This document shows, in pieces, positions 11,260 to 19,318 of a stretch of 64,000 bases of DNA. The notes beneath the pieces were generated by a model. The model was not told the origin of the DNA. It ran no database searches and saw only the letters and a program-made list of their open reading frames with translations. The first letter of the stretch is position 1. Every line of letters begins with the position of its first letter. The stretch lies in NCBI RefSeq assembly GCF_028737255.1, contig NZ_JAQZAN010000018.1, positions 84,733 to 148,732 of the forward strand. The letters are read 5' to 3'. A program made the translations under genes and the position numbers. Source of the DNA: Actinomycetospora straminea. Its GTDB lineage: Bacteria > Actinomycetota > Actinomycetes > Mycobacteriales > Pseudonocardiaceae.

Positions 11260-12395
11260 ACGTGGTCGACCGTCAGCCGGTCGACGAAGGCGCGGACGTC
11301 GGCGATCGCCGCGCGGTGCTCGCCGGGCAGCGCCTGGCGGAAGATCATCTCGGCGGCGTGGGTGATGCCGAGGTGCACCCGCCCCTCGGCCGGCACGCCG
11401 GCGGCGAGCAGCTGGCGGTAGTAGGCGAGCCCCTCGTCGCGCAGCGGGTCGAGCTCGTTGACGGTGATGACGTGCGGGGGGAGGCCCGCGAGGTCGTCGG
11501 TGGTGGCGAAGTACGGCCAGGCCAGCGGGTCCTCGGCGTGGCGGCCCTCCGGGTCGTACTGGGCGACCAGCAGGTCCATCAGCGCGCAGTTGATGAAGTA
11601 GCCGTCGTTCTCGATCATCGACGGGAGCTCGCGGAGCTTGCGCTCCCGGTCCCACGCGTAGCCGCCGCTGACGTAGGGCACCGAGGCGTACACGCCGTCG
11701 ATCGCGTCGAGGTCGCCCGAGCGCTTGGCCCGCAGCGTCGTGGCCAGCACGAGGTTCGCGCCACCGGACTCGCCCTGCAGCACCAGGCGGGTCAGGCCCA
11801 GCTCGCCGCGCTGATCGTCGAGCCAGCGCACGGCCACCGCGCAGTCGTCGAGACCCGCGGGGAACGGGTGCGGGCCGAGCTCGGTCCACGCGTTGCGGAA
11901 CCCGACGCGCGCCGTGACGACCCCGGTGAGGGCGAGCTCGCGGCACCAACGGTCGTGCACGCGGGTCTCCGCGTCGAGGATCGTCATGCCGCCGCCGTGG
12001 AGGTAGACGACGCACGGCAGCGGGCCCGCGACCCCGACCGGGCGGTAGAGGCGCAGGGGCACGAGGTGCCCGTCGGGCGAGGCCACCGAGGTGTCGGTGG
12101 TCTCGACGGCGTCGTCGGGCAGGTCGCCGGGCAGGTCGAGGGGGATGGTCGCGTAGAGGGCGCTGAACCCGGCGTGCAGCCCGCCGACGGCCTCGGCCAC
12201 GGCCTCGCGCCCGGCCTCCCGTGTGATCGGGGGCTCGGCGGCCGGGCCGTCGAGGCCGACCGCGGCCAGCGCGGCCACGAGGTCGGGCTTGGCGCGCGGG
12301 TCGGTGCGCAGGTCGAGGGCGGGGTCACCGAGCCGGCCCGGCAGGGTCGGCCGGGCGGTCGGGTCGGTGGTCGACGGGGCATCGGTCGCGGACAC
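11256..12395 (-). CDS. Alpha/beta hydrolase, hormone-sensitive-lipase-like
   Basis: A 379-residue esterase/lipase-type hydrolase. The oxyanion-hole motif is YLHGGGM, the nucleophile elbow is GESGG, and the acid and histidine fall in NELDPLRDEG and LGITHAAEM. GTG at 12395 is chosen because GGAGG lies four bases upstream; an upstream GTG adds 21 weakly supported residues. It would hydrolyse small esters in the cytoplasm. The gene occupies the place of Rv1482c in the otherwise conserved order, so it is probably an insertion or replacement in this lineage. No signal peptide is evident. Confidence 0.88.
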   Translation of the reverse strand: MSATDAPSTTDPTARPTLPGRLGDPALDLRTDPRAKPDLVAALAAVGLDGPAAEPPITREAGREAVAEAVGGLHAGFSALYATIPLDLPGDLPDDAVETTDTSVASPDGHLVPLRLYRPVGVAGPLPCVVYLHGGGMTILDAETRVHDRWCRELALTGVVTARVGFRNAWTELGPHPFPAGLDDCAVAVRWLDDQRGELGLTRLVLQGESGGANLVLATTLRAKRSGDLDAIDGVYASVPYVSGGYAWDRERKLRELPSMIENDGYFINCALMDLLVAQYDPEGRHAEDPLAWPYFATTDDLAGLPPHVITVNELDPLRDEGLAYYRQLLAAGVPAEGRVHLGITHAAEMIFRQALPGEHRAAIADVRAFVDRLTVDHV

Positions 12396-12469
12396 GGGTC
12401 CTCCCGGGGTCGACGGCGGTGTTGATCGACTCGTGATCGACCCTATGGCGCGGCCCACACCGTTCCTAG

Positions 12470-13270
<801 letters not shown>

Positions 13271-13311
13271 CACCGGCCACCAGTACCCATCCATCAGGGA
13301 GGAACGCGTCC

Positions 13312-14079
13312 GTGTCTGGACTGCTCGACGGCAAGCGCATCCTGGTCACCGGGATCATCACCGACGCCTCGATCGCGTTCCACGCGGCGAAGGCGGCCCA
13401 GGAGGCCGGCGCCACCGTGGTGCTCACCGGCTTCGGGCGCCTGTCGCTGGTCAAGCGCGTCGCGCAGCGCCTGCCGCAGGAGGCGCCGGTGATCGAGCTG
13501 GACGTGCAGGACCAGGAACACCTGGACGCCCTCGCCGACAACGTCCGGGAGCACGTCGACGGCCTCGACGGCGTCCTGCACTCCATCGGGTTCGCGCCGA
13601 TGGACGCTCTCGGCGGCAACTTCCTGAACACCGAGTGGAAGGACGTCGCGACCGCGGTGGAGGTCTCGGCGTACTCCTTCAAGTCGCTCGCCATGGCCTG
13701 CAAGCCGCTGTTGGGCCGCGGGTCGTCGCTGGTCGGCATGGACTTCGACAACACCGTCGCCTGGCCCGGCTACGACTGGATGGGCGTCGCCAAGGCCGCG
13801 CTCGAGGCCACCACCCGCTACCTCGCGCGCGACCTCGGCCCCGAGGGCATCCGCGCGAACCTCGTCGCGGCCGGGCCGGTGCGCACCATGGCCGCGAAGT
13901 CGATCCCGGGCTTCGACACCTTCGAGGAGGCCTGGGTGCAGCGCTCGCCGCTGGGCTGGGACCTCGGCGACCCGACGCCGGTCGCGAGGACCATCTGCGC
14001 CCTGCTCTCGGACTGGCTGCCCGCCACCACCGGCGAGGTCGTCCACGCCGACGGCGGCTACCACGCGATGGGCGCGTAG
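13312..14079 (+). CDS. inhA: Enoyl-ACP reductase (NADH), InhA-like
   Basis: A 255-residue enoyl-ACP reductase closely resembling M. tuberculosis InhA at the N-terminus (GLLDGKRILVTGIITD) and C-terminus (CALLSDWLPATTGE). Catalytic Tyr154 and Lys161 correspond to InhA Y158/K165; Ile21 and Ser91 (InhA S94) are unaltered. Compared with the 269-residue InhA, the substrate-binding loop between RT(L/M) and the conserved W-x-QR-(A/S)-P-(I/L)-GW is about ten residues shorter, pointing to shorter acyl substrates. It catalyses the last step of each elongation cycle. It lies 41 bases after fabG with GGAGG upstream of GTG 13312, so both are likely co-transcribed. Confidence 0.94.
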   Translation: MSGLLDGKRILVTGIITDASIAFHAAKAAQEAGATVVLTGFGRLSLVKRVAQRLPQEAPVIELDVQDQEHLDALADNVREHVDGLDGVLHSIGFAPMDALGGNFLNTEWKDVATAVEVSAYSFKSLAMACKPLLGRGSSLVGMDFDNTVAWPGYDWMGVAKAALEATTRYLARDLGPEGIRANLVAAGPVRTMAAKSIPGFDTFEEAWVQRSPLGWDLGDPTPVARTICALLSDWLPATTGEVVHADGGYHAMGA

Positions 14080-14105
14080 CCGGGGACGTCCGCGGAGGTC
14101 TCACC

Positions 14106-15212
14106 GTGTGGCCCCGTCGGCGGCGGGGGATGCTGGGACACGTGAGTGCCCCGCACACGGCCGACCCGGATGCCGTCCTGCTCCTGTCCTTCGGCGGCCC
14201 CGAGGGGCCCGACGAGGTGCGGCCGTTCCTCGAGAACGTGACGCGCGGGCGCGGGGTGCCGCCCGAGCGGCTCGACGCCGTCGAGGAGCACTACCAGCAC
14301 TTCGGCGGCGTCAGCCCGATCAACGAGCTGAACCGCCGCCTCGTCGCCGACCTGTCGCGCGCGCTGCGCGAGGCCGGCCGCGACCTGCCCGTCTACTTCG
14401 GGAACCGCAACTGGCACCCCTTCGCCGAGGACACGGTGACCGCGATGGCCCGGGACGGCGTCCGCCGCGCCCTGGTCTTCGCGACGAGCGCCTACGGCGG
14501 CTACTCCGCCTGCCGGCAGTACCACGAGGACATCGCGCGGGCCCGCGAGGCGGCGATCGACCGCACCGGTGCGGCGCCGGACCTCGTGAAGCTCCGCCAC
14601 TTCTACGACCACCCGCTGTTCGTCGCGTCGGTCGCCGACGGCGTCCGGGCCGCCCGCGAGCGCCTCGACGCGGGCCACGACGCCCGGCTGGTCTTCACCG
14701 CGCACTCGATCCCGGAGTCGGCCGACCGCACCGCCGGGCCGCCGGAGGAGGGCGGGCACCGCTACTCGCGGCAGATGGCCGAGGCCGCCCGGCTCGTCGC
14801 CGCGGCCGTCGACGCGCCCGAGCACGACCTCGTGTGGCAGTCGCGGTCCGGGCCGCCGCAGATGCCGTGGCTCGAGCCCGACATCGTCGACCACCTCTAC
14901 GACCTGCACGACCGCGGCGTCGGTGCCGTGGTCGTCAGCCCGGTCGGGTTCGTGTCCGACCACCTCGAGGTCGTCTGGGACCTCGACAACGAGGCCGCCG
15001 AGCAGGCCGAGAAGCTGGGCATGGGGTTCGTCCGCGCAGCGAGCGCGGGGTCGGACCCGCGGTTCGTGGAGATGATCACCGAGCTGATCGCCGAGCAGGT
15101 CGACGGCGCCCCGGTCCGCGAGCTCGGCACCGCCCCGCGGGCGGGCGTGGGGTGCAACGGCGCCCTGTGCCACCCGGGCTGCTGCGAGCCCGTGAAGCAC
15201 CCGTCGCGCTAG
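14106..15212 (+). CDS. hemH: Ferrochelatase (coproporphyrin ferrochelatase, actinobacterial type)
   Basis: A ~368-residue ferrochelatase inserting Fe2+ into a porphyrin; actinobacterial members act on coproporphyrin III (CpfC) in the coproporphyrin-dependent haem route. LLLSFGGPEGPDEVRPFLENV opens the mature domain (SFGGPEGP motif), FTAHSIPESAD holds the catalytic His region, and WQSRSGPPQMPWLEPD is diagnostic. C-terminal cysteines in GCNGALCHPGCCEP together with the Cys of YSACRQY are likely ligands of the [2Fe-2S] cluster typical of this group. GTG 14106 has GGAGG seven bases upstream; ATG 14130 or GTG 14142 would give a shorter, more family-like N-terminus. The stop overlaps the convergent small gene. 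Confidence 0.92.
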   Translation: MWPRRRRGMLGHVSAPHTADPDAVLLLSFGGPEGPDEVRPFLENVTRGRGVPPERLDAVEEHYQHFGGVSPINELNRRLVADLSRALREAGRDLPVYFGNRNWHPFAEDTVTAMARDGVRRALVFATSAYGGYSACRQYHEDIARAREAAIDRTGAAPDLVKLRHFYDHPLFVASVADGVRAARERLDAGHDARLVFTAHSIPESADRTAGPPEEGGHRYSRQMAEAARLVAAAVDAPEHDLVWQSRSGPPQMPWLEPDIVDHLYDLHDRGVGAVVVSPVGFVSDHLEVVWDLDNEAAEQAEKLGMGFVRAASAGSDPRFVEMITELIAEQVDGAPVRELGTAPRAGVGCNGALCHPGCCEPVKHPSR

Positions 15213-15499
15213 TCGCCTCCGCCGCCCGACGCCGCCAGGGCGGCGTGCCCGTGGCGGGCGTCCACGAGGGTCACGCGCGCGACCCGGCCGAGGACGCGGT
15301 GGCGCCGGCGGAGGGTGGTGCCACGGCCGTCGTCGAGGGTCCAGTCGATGCGTCCGGCGGATCCCTGGTCGGCGACGACGCGGATCGTCTCGTCACCTGC
15401 GGTCACCGTGTCGGCGGCGACGCCGAACGCCTGCTCGCGGTGCACCGCGACAGGAGCGACCACGGCGTCAACCTGCCCTGTTGTCACCCACCGTGACAT
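15209..15499 (-). CDS. Small hypothetical protein, 96 residues
   Basis: I do not recognise this protein. It is a 96-residue, Arg/Ala/Val-rich soluble polypeptide with a predicted beta-rich centre (TIRVVADQGSAGRIDWTLDDG) and a Gly/Asp tail. Support for it being real: its stop codon overlaps the hemH stop by four bases in convergent orientation, the pattern seen repeatedly at true gene ends in this window, and the interval contains no other gene. ATG at 15499 or GTG 15484 could be the start. No transmembrane or signal sequence. Confidence 0.5.
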   Translation of the reverse strand: MSRWVTTGQVDAVVAPVAVHREQAFGVAADTVTAGDETIRVVADQGSAGRIDWTLDDGRGTTLRRRHRVLGRVARVTLVDARHGHAALAASGGGGD

Positions 15500-15678
15500 C
15501 GATAGTCACCGATATGGAGCAGTGATCCCCCTCTCGGGGCTGCTCGCCGGCCGTGTTGCCGGTGATCGTGAGCATCGCTAGTGTCCGCCATCACGTGGTC
15601 GGCGATGCATGCATCGTCGGTGCAGCGGCCCGGCCGCGTTCCCCGATCGGCATGGCGGCAGAGCGGAGGCGCGCTGGA

Positions 15679-16503
15679 ATGGCTGCGAGTGGCGAGATCA
15701 AGGTGACCATCCTGGACTGCGGGAAGATGACCGCGGACCTGACGTGGCTGCTGCTCAAGCCGGGGCGGTCGATCCGCCCCCGACAGATGCGCGACCAGCC
15801 CACCGAGTGGGCCGACGTCCCCACCCACACCGTCCTCGTCGAGACCCCCGACGGCACGATCCTCTGGGACACCAGCTGCCCGCGTGACTGGGAGGAGCGC
15901 TGGGGCCCGACGGGCCTGCAGGACTTCTTCCCGTACGAGAAGGTCAGCGAGGAGGAGTACCTCGACTCGCGCCTGAGCCAGATCGGCGTCTCGACCGACC
16001 AGATCGACTACGTCGTCCTCTCCCACCTGCACTTCGACCACTGCGGCAACGCCGACATGTTCAAGGACTCGTCGGCGAAGCTGATCTGCAGCGACAAGGA
16101 GAAGGACTGGGCCTTCGGCTTCGACGGCCTGTTCAACGGCGCCCACCTCAAGACCGACTACGAGGACCTGAACTGGGAGACGGTGTCGGGCGACACCGAG
16201 TTCCTCCCCGGCGTCACGCTGCTCCAGACCCCGGGGCACACGCCCGGCACCATGTCGATGCAGGTCGACCTCCCCGACAGCGGCACGATGATCTTCACGT
16301 CGGACGCCGTGTACATGGGGGAGAGCTACGGCCCGCCGACGACACCGGCCGCCATCGTCAACGACATGGGCCAGTTCTACTCGTCGGTCGAGAAGATCCG
16401 CGGCGTCGCCGAGAAGACGAACGCGACCGTGGTCTTCGGGCACGACGCCGAGCAGATCCACCAGCTCAAGACGGTGGGCAACGGCGGCGGCCACTACACC
16501 TGA
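15679..16503 (+). CDS. Metallo-beta-lactamase-fold hydrolase, AHL/gamma-butyrolactone lactonase-like (AttM/BlcC-AiiA family)
   Basis: A 274-residue dinuclear-zinc hydrolase. The metal motif is H116-L-H118-F-D120-H121, completed by H187 (TPGHTPG), D209 (FTSDAVY) and H255 (VFGHD), the HxHxDH~H~D~H pattern of N-acyl-homoserine-lactone lactonases. In family members such as Agrobacterium BlcC (AttM) the physiological substrate is gamma-butyrolactone. ATG 15679 is preceded by GGAGG nine bases upstream; earlier starts lack one. It is followed after 16 bases by an iron alcohol dehydrogenase of the 4-hydroxybutyrate-using type, which supports a lactone to 4-hydroxybutyrate role (inference). Quorum quenching is possible but less indicated by context. 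Confidence 0.82.
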   Translation: MAASGEIKVTILDCGKMTADLTWLLLKPGRSIRPRQMRDQPTEWADVPTHTVLVETPDGTILWDTSCPRDWEERWGPTGLQDFFPYEKVSEEEYLDSRLSQIGVSTDQIDYVVLSHLHFDHCGNADMFKDSSAKLICSDKEKDWAFGFDGLFNGAHLKTDYEDLNWETVSGDTEFLPGVTLLQTPGHTPGTMSMQVDLPDSGTMIFTSDAVYMGESYGPPTTPAAIVNDMGQFYSSVEKIRGVAEKTNATVVFGHDAEQIHQLKTVGNGGGHYT

Positions 16504-16519
16504 TCGGAGAGTCCTCCCG

Positions 16520-17812
16520 ATGACCGTCCCCCCGGTCCCCACCGAAGAGTCCGTCTTCACGTGGGGCGCCCCGCCCCTGAAGTTCGGCGCCGGCGCCTGC
16601 GACGAGATCGGCTTCGACCTCGCCCAGTACGGCGCGAAGCGCATCCTCCTCATCACCGACCCGGGCATGCAGCAGACGGGCCTGCCCGACCGGATCGCCG
16701 ACCAGATCCGGCGCTACGACATGACCGTCGAGATCTTCGACGGCGTGCACGTCGAGCCCACCGACGACTCGATGAACAAGGCCGTCGGCTACGCCTCCGA
16801 GCAGGGCCCGTGGGACGGGTTCGTCGCGGTCGGGGGCGGGTCGGCGATCGACACCGCCAAGGCCGTCAACCTGCTGACGACCTACCCCGGCGACCTGATG
16901 GACTACATCAACAAGCCGGTCGGCAAGGCGCAGGTCCCGCCGGGCCAGCTCAAGCCGCTGATCGCGGTGCCCACCACGGCGGGCACGGGCTCGGAGTCCA
17001 CGGCGATGTGCATCCTCGACGTGCTCTCGCTGCGCGTGAAGACGGGCATCAGCCACTGGCGGCTGCGCCCGACGCTCGCCGTCGTCGACCCGCTGCTCAC
17101 CATGACCCTGCCGCCGCAGGTCACCGCGGCGTCGGGCATGGACATCGTCTGCCACGCGCTCGAGTCGTACACCGCGCGCTGGTACACGTCGTTCGACCGC
17201 AAGAAGCCCGAGGAGCGGGTGACCTACTGCGGGTCGAACCCCGTGTCCGACCTGTGGTGCGAGAAGTCGATGTCGCTGCTGGCCCGCTCGTTCCGCACCG
17301 CGGTGGAGCGGGGCGACGAGGACGTCGACGCCCGCATGGACATGATGATGGCGGCGACGTTCGCCGGCATGGGCTTCGGCAACTCCGGGGTGCACATCCC
17401 GCACGCCAACGCCTACCCGATCGCCGGGCAGGTGCGGGACTTCCACCCGGCGGGCTACCCGCAGGACGAGCCGATGGTGCCGCACGGCATGTCGGTCTCG
17501 CTGACGGCGCCCGAGGCGTTCCGGTTCAGCTTCGAGTCCGCGCCCGACCGCCACATGGCGGCCGCGCGGTTGCTCGGGCCGAACGCGGAGACGCAGTCGA
17601 ACGCGGCCGAGCAGCTGCCCCACGTGGTGACCGAGCTGATGCGCGACATCGACATCCCGAACGGGATCGGCGCGGTGGGCTTCGGCGAGGGCGACATCCC
17701 CGACCTCGTCGACGGGACGATGAAGCAGCAGCGGCTGCTCGCGACCTGCCCGCGGATGCCCACCGAGGACGACATCGCGGACATCTTCCGCAAGTCGATC
17801 GAGAACTGGTAG
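16520..17812 (+). CDS. Iron-containing alcohol dehydrogenase, hydroxyacid-oxoacid transhydrogenase (ADHFE1/HOT) type
   Basis: A 430-residue group III iron alcohol dehydrogenase. GGGSAIDTAK at ~107 is the nucleotide motif; likely metal ligands are D208, H212, H295 and H322 (in MDIVCHALE, PHANAYP and VPHGMS). The stretch PMVPHGMSVSLTAPEAFRF with APDRHMAAARLLG closely follows human ADHFE1, which transfers hydride from 4-hydroxybutyrate to 2-oxoglutarate, making succinic semialdehyde and D-2-hydroxyglutarate. It does not resemble the actinobacterial NDMA-dependent methanol dehydrogenase. Ribosome site GGAGAG precedes ATG. It sits between the lactonase-like gene and an FmdB protein. A matching semialdehyde dehydrogenase lies 11 kb away. 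Confidence 0.85.
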   Translation: MTVPPVPTEESVFTWGAPPLKFGAGACDEIGFDLAQYGAKRILLITDPGMQQTGLPDRIADQIRRYDMTVEIFDGVHVEPTDDSMNKAVGYASEQGPWDGFVAVGGGSAIDTAKAVNLLTTYPGDLMDYINKPVGKAQVPPGQLKPLIAVPTTAGTGSESTAMCILDVLSLRVKTGISHWRLRPTLAVVDPLLTMTLPPQVTAASGMDIVCHALESYTARWYTSFDRKKPEERVTYCGSNPVSDLWCEKSMSLLARSFRTAVERGDEDVDARMDMMMAATFAGMGFGNSGVHIPHANAYPIAGQVRDFHPAGYPQDEPMVPHGMSVSLTAPEAFRFSFESAPDRHMAAARLLGPNAETQSNAAEQLPHVVTELMRDIDIPNGIGAVGFGEGDIPDLVDGTMKQQRLLATCPRMPTEDDIADIFRKSIENW

Positions 17813-17816
17813 CCGC

Positions 17817-18287
17817 GTGCCGATCTACGACTACCGCTGCGGCTGCGGGGCCCGGTTCGACCGCCTGGTCGGGCTGGACGCGCCCGCGCCGGCGTGCCCG
17901 GAGTGCGGGGGCGAGACGCGCAAGGTGCCGTCCCGTCCCGCGCTCACCGGGACCGCCGACGCCGGCCTGTCCCAGGAGCAGATGCCGCAGACCTGGCGGG
18001 GCACCTACCACGGCAACCGGGAGTACGTCACCGGGATGCAGCGGAAGTGGGAGCAGCGCCAGCGCCTCGAGGCCAAGCACCCCGAGCTCCGCGGGGACAC
18101 CCGCCCCGTGGCGGCGCACGAGGGGCGCTACGAGCAGGCGCCCCTGCGTGCGGGGGAGCCGTACCTGGGGCACTCCTCGGGGTCGTCGTCCGGTGAGTCC
18201 GCGCCGGCGAAGGAGTCCGGGGGCGGGTCGTCGTCCGGGCACGGTCACGGACATGGTCACGGGCACGGGCACGGTCACTCGCACTGA
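17817..18287 (+). CDS. FmdB-type zinc-ribbon protein with poly(Gly-His) tail
   Basis: A 156-residue protein starting four bases after the dehydrogenase stop. The N-terminus PIYDYRCGCG...CPECGG is an FmdB/CxxC zinc ribbon (cysteines at ~8, 10, 28, 31). The middle is polar and charged; the C-terminus is a Ser/Gly linker ending in seven Gly-His/Ser-His pairs (GHGHGHGH...SH), a likely Ni/Zn/Fe-binding tail. Short FmdB proteins often accompany amide- or alcohol-metabolising enzymes, but their function is unclear. Here the tail suggests metal delivery to the neighbouring zinc and iron enzymes (inference). The lack of its own clear ribosome site suggests coupling to the upstream gene. Confidence 0.85.
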   Translation: MPIYDYRCGCGARFDRLVGLDAPAPACPECGGETRKVPSRPALTGTADAGLSQEQMPQTWRGTYHGNREYVTGMQRKWEQRQRLEAKHPELRGDTRPVAAHEGRYEQAPLRAGEPYLGHSSGSSSGESAPAKESGGGSSSGHGHGHGHGHGHGHSH

Positions 18288-18300
18288 GCAGTGACCGAAG

Positions 18301-18335
18301 GACGCCCCCGCTGCGTGCGACGCAGCGGGGGCGTC
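18301..18335 (+). terminator. Perfect 16-bp stem terminator (palindromic element C1)
   Basis: Bases 18301-18316 (GACGCCCCCGCTGCGT) pair without mismatch with 18320-18335 around a GCG loop, 14 bases after the FmdB stop and 46 bases before the stop of the convergent gene, so it can end both transcripts. Its left arm shares GGACGCCCCCGCTGC with the palindrome at 19197-19251. Confidence 0.85.
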
Positions 18336-18380
18336 GCTCGTTCCGGGGCGGCGATCGGTGACGCCGTCGCCCGACCCCGG

Positions 18381-19172
18381 TCAGGCGGCGGTCAGCGCCC
18401 GCACCGTCTCGGCGACGGCCGCGACGCGTGCCGCGCGCACGGCCGTGGCCAGCGGGCGCAGGGCGTCGGTGCGGGCGAGGGCGGCGGACGACGAGACGGC
18501 GCCGCCCGGGTCGTCGCCCGCGGCCGCGACGACGATCGCCTCGACCTCGTCGGCGTGCTGGAGCACCCGCAGCGGACGGCCCGGGGTGCCCGCCGGCCAG
18601 GTCGGGCGGGGTCGGCGGCGCAGCGCGTCGGCGATCTCCTCGCGCACCCCGGCGCGGGGGCGGGCGACGTCCATGGCGGCGAGCGTGTCGGCGGCGTCGC
18701 GGACCGAGCCGCGCAGGTCGTGCTCGGCGTCGGCGAGGCTGGGGTGCGCGGCGGGCGGAACGTCGTCGACGAGGTGCACGGTCCAGCGCAGCACGCCGTC
18801 GGCGACGGGGGAGGGCACGGCGGCGAGTCCCGCCCCGGCCAGCACCGCGCACTCGCCGGCGTCCATCGCCGCGATCCGCAGCGGGTCGGGCCCCGGCAGC
18901 CCGCGCACGTCGCCCGGCGCGGGCATGACGAGGCGCGCGTCGGGACCGAGCGGGCCGACGCGCTTCCGGGCGAGGACGAGCAGGGCCGCGAGGCCGGTGC
19001 CGGCGCGGTCCGGGGTCGGCAGGTCGGTGACCGCGGCGGCGGCCGTGTCGGCGGCGACGACGTCGTGGGCGTCGGACCACGGGGTCAGCGCGTCGAGGAC
19101 GTCGTCGGCCGCGACCGAGCCGGCGAGCCACGCCGCGCTCCACACGGCCAGGGAGGCACTGGCACAAGGCAC
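18381..19172 (-). CDS. Conserved hypothetical protein, Rv1486c-like
   Basis: A 263-residue Ala-rich soluble protein of unknown function. The N-terminus reads SLAVWSAAWLAGSVAADDVLDAL and the rest lacks signal or membrane segments. It occupies the place of Rv1486c, opposite in strand to its neighbours and between the hemH and nfeD positions, which is the main reason for the assignment; the motif content gives no enzymatic clue. GTG 19172 is chosen because the coding frame upstream loses the family-like sequence and runs into a palindrome. It may be a DNA-independent scaffold or regulator, but that is open. Confidence 0.7.
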   Translation of the reverse strand: MPCASASLAVWSAAWLAGSVAADDVLDALTPWSDAHDVVAADTAAAAVTDLPTPDRAGTGLAALLVLARKRVGPLGPDARLVMPAPGDVRGLPGPDPLRIAAMDAGECAVLAGAGLAAVPSPVADGVLRWTVHLVDDVPPAAHPSLADAEHDLRGSVRDAADTLAAMDVARPRAGVREEIADALRRRPRPTWPAGTPGRPLRVLQHADEVEAIVVAAAGDDPGGAVSSSAALARTDALRPLATAVRAARVAAVAETVRALTAA

Positions 19173-19196
19173 CCGATCAACGCTACCGCGGCTCCG

Positions 19197-19251
19197 GGCA
19201 GCGAGGGACGCCCCCGCTGCCTCCCACGCAGCGGACGTGACCCTCGCTGCC
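19197..19251. repeat. Nested inverted repeat (palindromic element C2) in a divergent intergenic region
   Basis: Outer arms GGCAGCGAGGG (19197-19207) and CCCTCGCTGCC (19241-19251) are perfect; inner arms CCGCTGC (19214-19220) and GCAGCGG (19228-19234) surround a 7-base loop. It lies between divergent genes, so it is not a terminator for them. It shares a 15-base core with element C1 at 18301-18335. Confidence 0.75.
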
Positions 19252-19304
19252 ACGAGTCCGCGCGCCCACCAGCGTGTCGACCCCGGACGACTACCACGCA
19301 CCGT

Positions 19305-19310
19305 TAGCGT
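19305..19310 (+). promoter_or_regulatory. -10 hexamer for a leaderless DUF3097 transcript
   Basis: TAGCGT ends eight bases before GTG 19319. No Shine-Dalgarno is present, which favours a leaderless start at that codon. Confidence 0.5.
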
Positions 19311-19318
19311 CGCCGCTC

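Noticed and set aside
15679..16503. Quorum-quenching AHL lactonase as a firm call
   Set aside because: The metal motif fits, but linkage to a 4-hydroxybutyrate-type dehydrogenase makes gamma-butyrolactone equally or more likely; no AHL evidence.
16520..17812. NDMA-dependent methanol dehydrogenase (Mdo/Mno)
   Set aside because: Although typical of actinobacteria and also an iron ADH, the sequence lacks Mdo blocks and follows ADHFE1/HOT in its second half.
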